From: Nitrospira sp.
GTDB taxonomy: Bacteria; Nitrospirota; Nitrospiria; Nitrospirales; Nitrospiraceae
NCBI GenBank assembly: GCA_024760545.1
Contig: CP060501.1
Coordinates: 2,269,501 to 2,333,500, forward strand
Direction: 5' to 3'
Length of the DNA stretch: 64,000 nucleotides
Positions 9,712 to 18,521 of this stretch are shown here, in pieces. Position 1 is the stretch's first letter, and each line of letters opens with the position of its first letter. A model generated the notes under the pieces. The model saw only the letters and a program-made list of their open reading frames with translations, was not told the DNA's origin and did no database searches. Made by a program: the position numbers and the translations under genes.

Positions 9712-10719
9712 ATGCGAATACGGTTCGGGTTTACCGCCTCTGGAAAATGGAAGTCGGCCGTCATGTTGGGCCTGCTGGCCTGCCTACTCGTGTCCGCGAC
9801 CAGTTGTGCAGTTGAGCGCCACAGCAACCCTGGTTCCAGCGATGGTAGGTGGCAGCCCTGGCAAATTCTCGAGACTCAAACCGGTCGCACCCTTCATTTT
9901 TCGGACTGGATCAAAGACCTGGAACGTCACGACATTGTGTATCTGGGGGAGGAGCATCACAACCCGTACCATATCCAGGCGGCACTGAAAGTGCTGGACC
10001 AACTGGTCGCCGACGGCATCGACCCGACGATCGGGATGGAGATGTTCGGCTGGGACGGCCAACACGCACTGGACGGCTACATATCGACAACTCAGCCGGT
10101 TACGAACGAGTTTTTGGAACAGGTACGCTGGAAACAAAACTGGGGTGGAGCGTTTGAGGACTATGCGCCACTCGTCACGTTTGCTCGCGACCATCATGTA
10201 TCTGTCCGAGCGATGAACCCTCCCAAACCGTTGGTCCGTCGCGTCGTCAAACTGGGGCTAGACCAGGCCAAACAAGAGCCGGAATGGGCTGGCTGGGGAA
10301 TACTCCAAGAAGATATCGTTGACGATCCTGCATACCGAGAAAGGATCGTCGACCAGCTGAGGCGGTGCCATGGAGGAACCGAGGAGCACTACCGAACGAT
10401 GTACGAAGCGTCGATGGTTCGTGATGAGGGCATGGCCAGGACGCTGGTTATCAGACAAGAAGAACTGCGACGTGATGGAGGCGGTGCCCGTCACATCATT
10501 GTAAGTTATACGGGAGGGGGCCATGTCCAGTACAACCTCCCCATACCGAAGCGGGTTGCCAGGCGTCTCGGAGGTGCTGTCAAACAGGCAACCGTCTATA
10601 TGGTTTCGTTTGACACAAGCCGAACGGATGAAGTACGCGCGCTCATGCGGGAACCCATTGCAGATTACATCTGGCTGACGCCGATGGGTAAGCGACAGCC
10701 TTCCCAACCCTGCCGGTAA
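9712..10719 (+). CDS. ChaN-family lipoprotein (haem-binding/iron-regulated type)
   Basis: 335 residues from ATG 9712, chosen because AGGA lies 9 bases upstream and because it gives a clean signal peptide ending in a lipobox at ATSC (Cys32). The domain includes YLGEEHHNPYH and IGMEMFGWDGQ, the conserved acidic/His motifs of the ChaN fold, and IIVSYTGGGHVQYNLPIP near the C-terminus. Family members bind haem or iron and are outer-membrane anchored; the physiological role in this organism is unknown. Divergent from the preceding gene and probably monocistronic. Confidence 0.85.
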   Translation: MRIRFGFTASGKWKSAVMLGLLACLLVSATSCAVERHSNPGSSDGRWQPWQILETQTGRTLHFSDWIKDLERHDIVYLGEEHHNPYHIQAALKVLDQLVADGIDPTIGMEMFGWDGQHALDGYISTTQPVTNEFLEQVRWKQNWGGAFEDYAPLVTFARDHHVSVRAMNPPKPLVRRVVKLGLDQAKQEPEWAGWGILQEDIVDDPAYRERIVDQLRRCHGGTEEHYRTMYEASMVRDEGMARTLVIRQEELRRDGGGARHIIVSYTGGGHVQYNLPIPKRVARRLGGAVKQATVYMVSFDTSRTDEVRALMREPIADYIWLTPMGKRQPSQPCR

Positions 10720-10850
10720 GTCCGTCTCACCGTGCGTTCCACCGCACCACCATTCAAGAGCAACTCAAAATTGATCAGCGCTTGACAGGATTTCGTTCGC
10801 TCGTCAGACTGATACGATCATTCTCATAATTCGGCGTTTTAGAGACTCGG

Positions 10851-11759
10851 GTGTCGACGATGCGAAATAAAATTCCTTGCAGCGCGGAGCGGCTCGGGTT
10901 GCTGGACCCTCAGATGATCAAGGCCGTGACGGAAGCTTCCGCCTATCAAATCGGTCAACAATACCTGACCGAGAATCGGGTTCGTATTGTGGAAGCCGAC
11001 GACTCTCAGATCACTTCGGCCGTCATCGGCAACTCGGGTTTGTACGAGCAAACCATCCGGCTGAAAGACGGTCATCTCATCTCGAAATGTTCGTGCACGG
11101 CTTCTGAAGAACCCATGTGCCGCCATTGCATCGCGGTCCTACTGGAATACCATCGGTGGGCCCAACCTCGGCAAGTGCTCAAACCGGGTTCCCCAAAAGA
11201 ATCGAAACCGCTACCGCAGGTCGATTCTCCGACGAATGGAAAGGCGCCCACCATGCAAGCGCCTGCGGTCGACGTCAAACTCAACGAAATCATGCAACTT
11301 ATGGAGTGGTTGCAGTCGGCGACGAAAGCGATCGGGAAGCAAGAGGTGCTTCCCGAACCTCCCAAACTCGGCCCCGGAGAGATCTCGACATGGATCCGAG
11401 CCATTATGAATCTTGAGGAGCGATGCCGCGAAAGTGAAGACGCTTTTGGTCAGCTGGAGGCCGATTTGCACGGTCATCATGCGCACGTGGGACGCCTGAC
11501 TCAACAACTCCAAACTGCGACGGCGCAGATAGACACCACACGGATGACGGTACAAGAGCTTCAACGCCAAATCGCAACTTATAAAGAGACGCTCATCAGA
11601 GTCGGTGAGTTGACCGCCGAGGTGGTCCGCTATGATGAACAGATGCAAGCGGCTGCTCGCGACATGCTTCAGAAGGGTTCTCAGTTCGATACGCTCGCCG
11701 GTTCTTTTAAGGAAGTGGCAGAAGCACTCAGAGCAGCGGTCAAGATTCCCCCTCTATAA
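10851..11759 (+). CDS. SWIM zinc-finger protein with C-terminal coiled coil
   Basis: About 300 residues. Residues 80-92 give C-x-C-x7-C-x-H (CSC...MCRHC), the SWIM zinc-finger signature; the preceding segment (residues 20-75) matches the usual SWIM lead-in. From about residue 180 the sequence is rich in Glu/Gln with heptad-like spacing (long coiled coil). Starts possible at GTG 10851 or ATG 10860; neither has a clear ribosome-binding site. SWIM domains typically bind DNA or proteins. No partner gene (for example an SNF2 helicase) is adjacent. Confidence 0.8.
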   Translation: MSTMRNKIPCSAERLGLLDPQMIKAVTEASAYQIGQQYLTENRVRIVEADDSQITSAVIGNSGLYEQTIRLKDGHLISKCSCTASEEPMCRHCIAVLLEYHRWAQPRQVLKPGSPKESKPLPQVDSPTNGKAPTMQAPAVDVKLNEIMQLMEWLQSATKAIGKQEVLPEPPKLGPGEISTWIRAIMNLEERCRESEDAFGQLEADLHGHHAHVGRLTQQLQTATAQIDTTRMTVQELQRQIATYKETLIRVGELTAEVVRYDEQMQAAARDMLQKGSQFDTLAGSFKEVAEALRAAVKIPPL

Positions 11760-11878
11760 TAGCTATTTCCCCCATCATTTACGCGCCTACTTCTGCTTCT
11801 CATGCCTCTTGCGCCTTCCAATTGAGGTCCAGTAAAATACGCCCTTCTTTTGCTTGTCCGATATGGAGGGAGACGGAG

Positions 11879-12067
11879 ATGAAACAGCTACGTTCAGGTA
11901 TGGGTCTGATAACAGGAGCTCTGCTAAGCCAAGCGTTGCCGGCAATGGCCAACGCCCCAGAGGGAGGAGGGGCTCCGGACTATAGCGGAATCACCGGTCT
12001 GTACTACTTTTTGATCGGAGTGATCCTCGTCTACGGCGTCTATGACACCTTTTTCAAGAAGTCGTAA
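11879..12067 (+). CDS. Small membrane protein, 62 residues, unknown
   Basis: ATG at 11879 with GGAG 5-6 bases upstream. Residues 1-25 look like a signal peptide ending ANA; after a Gly/Pro-rich linker a second hydrophobic helix (about residues 38-55, GLYYFLIGVILVYGVYD) is followed by FFKKS. It is a plausible single-span exported peptide or respiratory-complex accessory subunit, but nothing identifies it. It stands alone between the SWIM protein and convergent tesA. Confidence 0.6.
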   Translation: MKQLRSGMGLITGALLSQALPAMANAPEGGGAPDYSGITGLYYFLIGVILVYGVYDTFFKKS

Positions 12068-12163
12068 CGAGTCGCGTCCTCTTGTTCAACTGCAGGTCGT
12101 CTTGTTTCACTTCTCTCGAGTTCCGAGAGGAACCTCGCGCATTCAACACCGCCCGTGAGCGAG

Positions 12164-12829
12164 TCAAGATTTCTGTCTTCGCTCATTCAGCACGGGCCTG
12201 AGTACGTTCACCACCTGCTCAACGATAATCTTGTAACCTTCCTTTGTCGGGTGAATGCCGTCCGCCTGATTTAGGGACGACGACCCGCCAACCCCCTGGA
12301 GAAAAAATGGAATCAAGGGAAGATGATATTCGTTGGCAATTGCCGGGAAGACGGCTTCGAAGCTAGTGGTGTAGTCTTGTCCATAATTCGGCGGTAGTTT
12401 CATGCCGGCCAAGACGACGGTAGTGCCGGCCTCCAGCAAGCGTTGAACGATCTGGCGGAGATTGTTTTTGGTTTGATCGACGCTGAGCCCTCGGAGTCCA
12501 TCGTTCGCCCCCAATTCGACAATCACCAGTTCAGGCTTGTTGTTAAGAATCCACGGCACACGGCGCAATCCACCGGCCGTGGTGTCGCCGCTGACACCGG
12601 CATTGATCACCCGATACTGATAGTTCAGGTGATCCAGCCGGCGCTGGAGTTGGGCGGGGTAGGACTCATCGGCTTGTACCCCAAGTCCGGCCGTGAGACT
12701 GTCTCCAAAAGCCACGATGCGGGGCCTGGTGTCCGAAGCTGAGGAGGAGACGCCTTCGGTCGTGGACGTCCAGAGAAGAATGATAAACACAGGCAAGAGT
12801 AGATGGTGAAATCGCTTTACTCGTAACAT
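12164..12829 (-). CDS. tesA: GDSL esterase / arylesterase (TesA-like)
   Basis: 221 residues from ATG 12829, which begins a signal peptide (LLLPVFIILLW). SGNH hydrolase blocks are clear: FGDSLTAGLG (nucleophile Ser44), an Asn/Gly block NAGVSGDTTAGG, GANDGL, and DGIHPTKEG with the catalytic Asp and His. Periplasmic lysophospholipase/thioesterase activity is known for the family. Its divergent placement next to an ABC ATPase plus FtsX-type permease reproduces the tesA / ybbA-ybbP arrangement of many Proteobacteria. Confidence 0.92.
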   Translation of the reverse strand: MLRVKRFHHLLLPVFIILLWTSTTEGVSSSASDTRPRIVAFGDSLTAGLGVQADESYPAQLQRRLDHLNYQYRVINAGVSGDTTAGGLRRVPWILNNKPELVIVELGANDGLRGLSVDQTKNNLRQIVQRLLEAGTTVVLAGMKLPPNYGQDYTTSFEAVFPAIANEYHLPLIPFFLQGVGGSSSLNQADGIHPTKEGYKIIVEQVVNVLRPVLNERRQKS

Positions 12830-12913
12830 GATCCCACACAACAGTCGCTCACTTCTTCGGTACAGTATAATATCATTCTCTATGGTCTCGCTCTGAGGCA
12901 AAAAGGATTCTCA

Positions 12914-13690
12914 ATGATCAACGTGAAACAGGTTTCGATGGTCTTAACGGCGGCGGCGCGTTCTGTTACGATCCTCGACCGCATCTCTTTTGAAATTCCG
13001 GCCAAACAGACCGTGGCCATCGTGGGACCGTCAGGGAGTGGAAAGTCGACATTGCTTGGGTTGATGGCCGGCCTGGATCGGCCGACCACCGGATCGATCG
13101 AGCTGGATGGAACCAACATTGTCGGCATGGCCGAGAGCCTGATGGCCAGATTCAGACGGGAAAAAGTAGGGTATATCTTCCAATCGTTTCATCTCATTCC
13201 AACTCTGACGGCAATCGAGAACGTCGCGATTCCGTTGGAGCTCAGCGGAGTGGGTCGGGCCGGTGGTCGTGCAGCAGAACTGCTCGACGCGGTCGGGTTG
13301 TCCGACCGCATGGGGCACTATCCAGTGCAATTGTCTGGTGGTGAACAGCAACGAGTCGCAGTGGCTCGCGCCTTTGCTTGCCGGCCACCGATCCTGCTGG
13401 CCGATGAGCCGACGGGTAATCTCGACAGCTCGACCGGCGCCCATGTCATCGAGTTGCTGCTCTCTCTTCACCGAGATCACGGCACCACCCTTGTGCTCGT
13501 GACGCATGATGCCACGCTGGCTTCTTCGATGCAGCGAATACTTTCGCTCCGCGACGGACGCCTGGAGTCGGATACCATGCCCTCGTATTCCGAATTTGTC
13601 GATGACCTCTCGGCCGGGCTGCCAGGCTCTGACCGGGTCTTCTCTGCCGATCATTCACCTTCCGATTCCGCCGCCGAATCAAATTCATGA
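12914..13690 (+). CDS. ybbA: ABC transporter ATP-binding protein (YbbA/LolD type)
   Basis: 258 residues. Walker A GPSGSGKST (38-46), Q-loop FQSFHLIP, signature LSGGEQQ (140-146), Walker B ILLADEP (160-166), switch His in VTHD. The spacing is that of LolD/MacB exporter ATPases. It overlaps the permease by ATGA, showing translational coupling. A 30-residue C-terminal tail rich in Ser/Asp follows the domain. Confidence 0.94.
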   Translation: MINVKQVSMVLTAAARSVTILDRISFEIPAKQTVAIVGPSGSGKSTLLGLMAGLDRPTTGSIELDGTNIVGMAESLMARFRREKVGYIFQSFHLIPTLTAIENVAIPLELSGVGRAGGRAAELLDAVGLSDRMGHYPVQLSGGEQQRVAVARAFACRPPILLADEPTGNLDSSTGAHVIELLLSLHRDHGTTLVLVTHDATLASSMQRILSLRDGRLESDTMPSYSEFVDDLSAGLPGSDRVFSADHSPSDSAAESNS

Positions 13691-16356
13691 CATCCTTCAT
13701 GTTCAAGATGGCATGGCGAGAGACACGCGCGGCGTGGCGACATTTTCTGTATTTTTTGGTCTGTATCGCCATCGGCGTCGGCGCATTGACGGGCGTCTCC
13801 CTCTTCGGTACGCAAGTGGAGCAAACCGTCACCAAAGAAGCGCGAGGCTTGCTGGGAGGCGACCTGGAGATCCGGTTATCGCGGCAGATCAGTCCGAACG
13901 GTCAGGCAATCTTAGACTCACTAAGCGCTCGTGGAATCTCGCGCACGCATGTCAGCGAACTGGTCGCAATGGCGGCGCCGGCAGAACCTTCTACCAGTGG
14001 CCATCTGACACAGATCGTCGAGCTCAAGGCCGTCGAACCTGAGTACCCGCTGTATGGCTCGCTGCGAGTGGAGCCCAACAGCAACTTAGCGGAACTCCTT
14101 CACCAACAAGCTCGAGGCTGCCCTGGGCGCACCTGTTTCGGAGTCGTGGTGCAGGAGTCGCTTTTAATCAGAATGGCGTTGGCCGTCGGCGACCGGCTCA
14201 AGATCGGTCAAGGTCAGTTCGTCATCACCGGTGTGGTCAGGACGGAACCCGATCGCATGGCCAATGCGTTCAGCCTCGGTCCCCGCGTCCTGATGTCGCG
14301 AGAGGGGCTTTATGCGGCTGAGCTGATCAAAGTAGGCAGCAGGATCCGTGAGCGCTATCTCTTGAAAGTCCCTGGCAACATGGCGCCGGAGCCTCTGCTC
14401 TATGAATTAAGGACACGCCTGACACCTGAATCTGCCCGTGTCTCGACATACCGGGACGCCCAACCACAATTGAAGCAGTCGCTGGAACAACTGACCCGGT
14501 ACTTGGGCCTGATCGGATTGACGGCGCTGTTTGTGGGCGGTCTGGGAGTCGCAACCTCGGTTCATGCCTTTGTGCGAGAAAAGCTCAATACGATCGCTGT
14601 GCTGAAGACAGTCGGCGCGGATTCTCCAACCATCATCGGAACCTATGGACTGCAGGCGATGATCCTTGGGCTGGTCGGAAGTCTCGTCGGCCTCATCATC
14701 GGCGTCCTCCTCCATCAGGGACTTCCTTGGATGATTGCGGCTCTAGTGGCGTCGGATCTTCTAGACCAGTTGGGATTCACGAAAGGCGCGATGAACCTTT
14801 CCCTCGCGCCTCTCGCGAAGGGTCTGGCATTGGGCATACTGTCCACGCTGCTGTTCACCCTGTGGCCGCTGCTGACGATCCGTGAAGTCAAACCGGCTCG
14901 GATCTTTCGCCGTGATGTCGCTCCGCTCGCCCCGGCTCGAAAGCAGGGGAGATTCCGGTGGTGGACGGCCTGGCATGACCTTGACCCCATCAAAGGGATC
15001 GTATCGAGCGGGATCGGCCTGGGGTTGGCTCTCTTATCGGTGTGGCAAGCAGGGTCGTGGAAAGTCGGCCTGCTGTTCATTCTGGCGTTTGGAGCGGCGG
15101 TTCTGCTGTTGGCGGCATCAGCCCGTGCTGTCCTGGCGGCGGCCAAGAAATGGCCTCGTCCCGAGCGTCTCGTCCTTCGCCAAGCACTGGGAAATGTGAT
15201 GCGCCCGGGAAGCCAGGCGGTGGGCATCACGATCGCGATTGGAATCGGAGTGATGGTCGTGACGACCGTGTCGCTCGTTGAACGGTCGTTACTCGTGCAG
15301 GTGGGCGAGAATCGGCCGACTGATTCGCCGACGTTTTTCTTCATCGATATTCAGCCGGATCAGACCGATGAGTTTCTGCGTCTCTTACATCAACAAGCCG
15401 GCGACTCGACCCCTCGGTTGACACCGTTGGTGCGCTCGCGCCTTGCTGCCCTTAAGGGGGAACCGGTCAAACTTGAGGCCACATCGGAGGCAGAAGAGCA
15501 ACGTGAGAAGGCCGCCGAGAAGGAAGAGCGGCGAAAAAAGTGGTATCTGACACGAGAGTATGTCCTCACGTTCCTCCAGGAGCTCCCCAAAGACAACAAG
15601 GTGATTCAGGGCGAATGGTGGAAACCGGGACAAGTCTTCACCAAGCCTCTGATCTCGATCGAAGAAGAGGCTGCGAAGCAACTCGGTCTGACAGTCGGAG
15701 ATACGATGGAGCTTGACATCCAAGGCGCCTCCATCACCGGAGAGATCAGCAGTATTCGCCGAGTGGAATGGGGAAACTTCTCCACCAACTTCTACATGAT
15801 TGTTTCCCCGGGTGCCCTCGACGGGGCTCCTCACACCTACGTGGCGACCGCTCGAGTCGCTCCATCCGAGGAAGTACCCCTCCAGCAAGCAGTGGTGGCC
15901 TCATTCCCGAATGTGACGGCCATCAACATCGGAGATATCCTCGACAGCTTTGCGCGGGTGCTCGATCGACTGTCTCTCGCCATCCGTGCCGTGGCGCTGT
16001 TCTGTGTCCTATCGGGAGCTGTGGTGATGGCAGCGGCCTTGGCAGCGACGCGTTATCGCCGTCTGTATGAATCAGTGATTCTCAAAGCCCTTGGAGCCAC
16101 ACGCGGAGTGATCGCCCGCTCGTTTGCGGTCGAGTATGCCTTGCTTGGAGCCTTGGGCGGGTTTCTCGGCAGCGCGCTGGCCAGTGCATTGTCGTGGGCG
16201 GTCCTTGAGACCGTGTTTGAGTTATCGTGGAATCTTCAGCCAGCCGTGCTGGCCATGGGCGTGATCGCGACGATCACCCTCACGGTGTCGGTCGGTTTTC
16301 TCAGCACCTATCGCATTCTCGGCCAGCCCCCGTTGGCAGTGCTGCGACATGAGTAA
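13687..16356 (+). CDS. ybbP: FtsX-type ABC permease (YbbP-like)
   Basis: 889 residues. One N-terminal helix, a periplasmic MacB-like domain (about 45-250), three FtsX helices (about 270-410), a second cluster with a short helix pair (about 430-490), a second periplasmic segment with a charged Glu/Lys patch (around 595-620), and three C-terminal helices (about 760-880). This duplicated FtsX layout is typical of YbbP. It pairs with the ATPase upstream; substrates are unknown, with export or lipid/lipoprotein handling likely. Confidence 0.92.
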   Translation: MTSFMFKMAWRETRAAWRHFLYFLVCIAIGVGALTGVSLFGTQVEQTVTKEARGLLGGDLEIRLSRQISPNGQAILDSLSARGISRTHVSELVAMAAPAEPSTSGHLTQIVELKAVEPEYPLYGSLRVEPNSNLAELLHQQARGCPGRTCFGVVVQESLLIRMALAVGDRLKIGQGQFVITGVVRTEPDRMANAFSLGPRVLMSREGLYAAELIKVGSRIRERYLLKVPGNMAPEPLLYELRTRLTPESARVSTYRDAQPQLKQSLEQLTRYLGLIGLTALFVGGLGVATSVHAFVREKLNTIAVLKTVGADSPTIIGTYGLQAMILGLVGSLVGLIIGVLLHQGLPWMIAALVASDLLDQLGFTKGAMNLSLAPLAKGLALGILSTLLFTLWPLLTIREVKPARIFRRDVAPLAPARKQGRFRWWTAWHDLDPIKGIVSSGIGLGLALLSVWQAGSWKVGLLFILAFGAAVLLLAASARAVLAAAKKWPRPERLVLRQALGNVMRPGSQAVGITIAIGIGVMVVTTVSLVERSLLVQVGENRPTDSPTFFFIDIQPDQTDEFLRLLHQQAGDSTPRLTPLVRSRLAALKGEPVKLEATSEAEEQREKAAEKEERRKKWYLTREYVLTFLQELPKDNKVIQGEWWKPGQVFTKPLISIEEEAAKQLGLTVGDTMELDIQGASITGEISSIRRVEWGNFSTNFYMIVSPGALDGAPHTYVATARVAPSEEVPLQQAVVASFPNVTAINIGDILDSFARVLDRLSLAIRAVALFCVLSGAVVMAAALAATRYRRLYESVILKALGATRGVIARSFAVEYALLGALGGFLGSALASALSWAVLETVFELSWNLQPAVLAMGVIATITLTVSVGFLSTYRILGQPPLAVLRHE

Positions 16357-16461
16357 TAGGGACGGTATGGAGTTCTTAGTGCATATTACTTATAATTGCC
16401 TCACGTGATAGGTCTTATCTATTGGTTACGGCCAACCTCGATTCGCCTGAAAGATATTGCG

Positions 16462-17517
16462 ATGTGTCGCTGGCCGCTCATGATCCTGGTGGGGGTGTGC
16501 CTCAACCTTGCAGGGTGTTTTGACAAGATTGTCGAACCAGCAGACGTATTCGGCAACATTAAACAAGGAGAGACCTACGACCCGGCTTCGGCAATGATTG
16601 ATGAATGGTATGCAGTCGAAGCGATCGATGCCCAGACTTTTGCTATCAATGAGCCAAGATCTTCTCAGTACAACACGTCCCACCTCATCATCGGTGATAC
16701 CCAGGCCATCATGTTCGATGCAGGCAGCGGCGAACGTCCTCTCGGTTCGCGATCCATGCGCGCAATAGCAGAGCGCTACACAGCCAAACCCATCACGCTC
16801 ATCCTCTCACACTTTCATTATGACCATATCGGTGATGCGGCAATGTTTGACCGTACCCACCTCATAGACCGTCCGGAAATCCGCAACAGTGTCAGGGATG
16901 ATGTCTTTACGATCAGCCCCTGGGAATCGCTGGACATTGGAAAACGACCGCTCAAGGTTGCCGCCTTTATCGCCGATGGCGATGTGATCGATCTGGGAGG
17001 CCGCAAACTCGACGTGCTCAACATGCCTGGGCATACCAAGGAATCAATACTCCTGCTCGACAAAAGCCGCAATCAGGTCTTCACCGGCGATTTCGTCTAT
17101 CAGCATCTCGGCGGCATCATTGCCTTTGCGCCGGGATCTGATCTGGTGGCGTATAAGACAAACAGCGATCGGCTGCTACACCTCGCCAATTCCGACACGG
17201 TCTTTTTCGGCGCACATGGTTCCCCGCGGTTCAGTCGCAGCTGGCTAGCGTTGCTGGATAGCGAACTTGGCAAGATCATCAGAGGTGAAGCGGAATATCG
17301 ATATGCAAGCCATTATCTTGCCCCCGGCATCCCGTGGCGGGTACGCCAGCATGGAGACCTCTATATCTATACCACGCCCCTGGTTGACCCGCCGCTCTTC
17401 TGGTCCGCATGGACGCTGCTGATATTGGGGACTGTGAGCGTACTGTCGCTGTCTCTGCTCTACCGGATTATCCGAGCTTTGATTCTTGCTCGAGGGAAGC
17501 ACGCGAGAAGAATGTAA
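16462..17517 (+). CDS. Metallo-beta-lactamase-fold lipoprotein with C-terminal membrane helix
   Basis: 351 residues from ATG 16462. Signal peptide with lipobox LAGC. The MBL zinc motif is SHFHYDHIGD, with later ligands in NMPGHTKESI and FTGDFVYQ, and a His near FFGAHGSP. Near the C-terminus a hydrophobic span (AWTLLILGTVSVLSLSLLY) precedes Arg/Lys-rich residues. The combination of a lipobox and a C-terminal anchor is unusual; possibly the N-terminal segment is an uncleaved anchor. Substrate unknown. Upstream in-frame TTG at 16396 is rejected. Confidence 0.85.
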   Translation: MCRWPLMILVGVCLNLAGCFDKIVEPADVFGNIKQGETYDPASAMIDEWYAVEAIDAQTFAINEPRSSQYNTSHLIIGDTQAIMFDAGSGERPLGSRSMRAIAERYTAKPITLILSHFHYDHIGDAAMFDRTHLIDRPEIRNSVRDDVFTISPWESLDIGKRPLKVAAFIADGDVIDLGGRKLDVLNMPGHTKESILLLDKSRNQVFTGDFVYQHLGGIIAFAPGSDLVAYKTNSDRLLHLANSDTVFFGAHGSPRFSRSWLALLDSELGKIIRGEAEYRYASHYLAPGIPWRVRQHGDLYIYTTPLVDPPLFWSAWTLLILGTVSVLSLSLLYRIIRALILARGKHARRM

Positions 17518-17573
17518 ACCTGACAAGAGCTGTTTGGCAGGATAGTTGTGGCAGCGGCGTTGGCACGCGCCCA

Positions 17574-18077
17574 CTAGGCTGATGGTAAGGTTTCAGGCAA
17601 CCACACATCGACAATGTGTCGAATGCGCCGCTCATCGTCTCGATGGAGCCTGGTGAAGCGCAGGCCGATTGCGCCATCGACTGCGGACCGCACAATGGCC
17701 TCATCAATCGTAACCGGAAATGAACTGTCGGAATACTGGAACTCCAGCTCAAGCCGCGAGCCGATTCTGATCGGAGCGGTGGAACGGATTCGGCACCCGC
17801 GTATCGAAAGGTTGTCGATCGTCCCTTCCTTTGCTGCGTCAGAGGAGAATGCGGATTCTCGATGTCTGAACCAGACTGGAAAAGAGACGTCGATGCGCTC
17901 AAAGCTTCGACGCGGATTGGAGGTCCGACAGCCGAGAAATATTCGAAACCGCCTGCCACAGAGCTGACAGCGAAAAGGATAAATCGTCAACCCACTCAGG
18001 AGAGCATCGGGCAGAGTGGTTCTCGCCGCGAGACGAACTTTACTCGCCCTGCAAGCCGGGCATCGCAAATCAGGCAT
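17574..18077 (-). CDS. PilZ-domain protein with N-terminal zinc ribbon
   Basis: 167 residues. C6-x2-C9 and C37-x2-C40 form a zinc-ribbon-like pair; the PilZ domain follows with R57-x3-R61 and N89-x-S91-x2-G94, the residues that bind cyclic di-GMP. This points to a cytoplasmic c-di-GMP effector, target unknown. Convergent with the MBL gene upstream in the window, 56 bases apart. Confidence 0.88.
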   Translation of the reverse strand: MPDLRCPACRASKVRLAARTTLPDALLSGLTIYPFRCQLCGRRFRIFLGCRTSNPRRSFERIDVSFPVWFRHRESAFSSDAAKEGTIDNLSIRGCRIRSTAPIRIGSRLELEFQYSDSSFPVTIDEAIVRSAVDGAIGLRFTRLHRDDERRIRHIVDVWLPETLPSA

Positions 18078-18521
18078 GGTTCAACCCAGAACGATTTCCG
18101 GCGATTGTAGCGATGTTCACATCTCGGCGACAAGCGGGGAATATGCGTATGGGTGGAGGCCGTTACCACACAAACGCTTCCAGAATGTCCCCGAATTCTG
18201 AATAGCACATGTGGGTATGAATCTGGGGCTCATCCAGGACTCCACTCGTCGCGAGTTTGAAGGACGTGGCTGATCGTCGCGGACAAATGACCACTGGAGG
18301 ATGGTGACCGGTCCGGTGAGCATGGTTTTCATCGGGCGTCGCCTGAGATTCCAATACCCTTCGCATTGACCTAGCAGCATTTCCGAGGCTAATCTACGCC
18401 ACTTTTCGCCTCTGTTGGCACATCAATAGAGCGGGTGTGAGGGGTTCCCCAAGTTACTCGTGTCACCTTCTTTGTTTTGTCCATACATGTTAATGAAGTC
18501 ACGTTCATTCAGACATTCGAC
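18078..18521. other. Intergenic region, nothing recognised
   Basis: Short competing frames on both strands without ribosome-binding sites or recognisable protein features. No RNA gene or repeat was seen. Confidence 0.5.

Noticed and set aside
12113..12129. Hairpin CTCTCG-agttc-CGAGAG between convergent genes
   Set aside because: No run of T follows on either strand and the stem is only 6 bp; too weak for a terminator.
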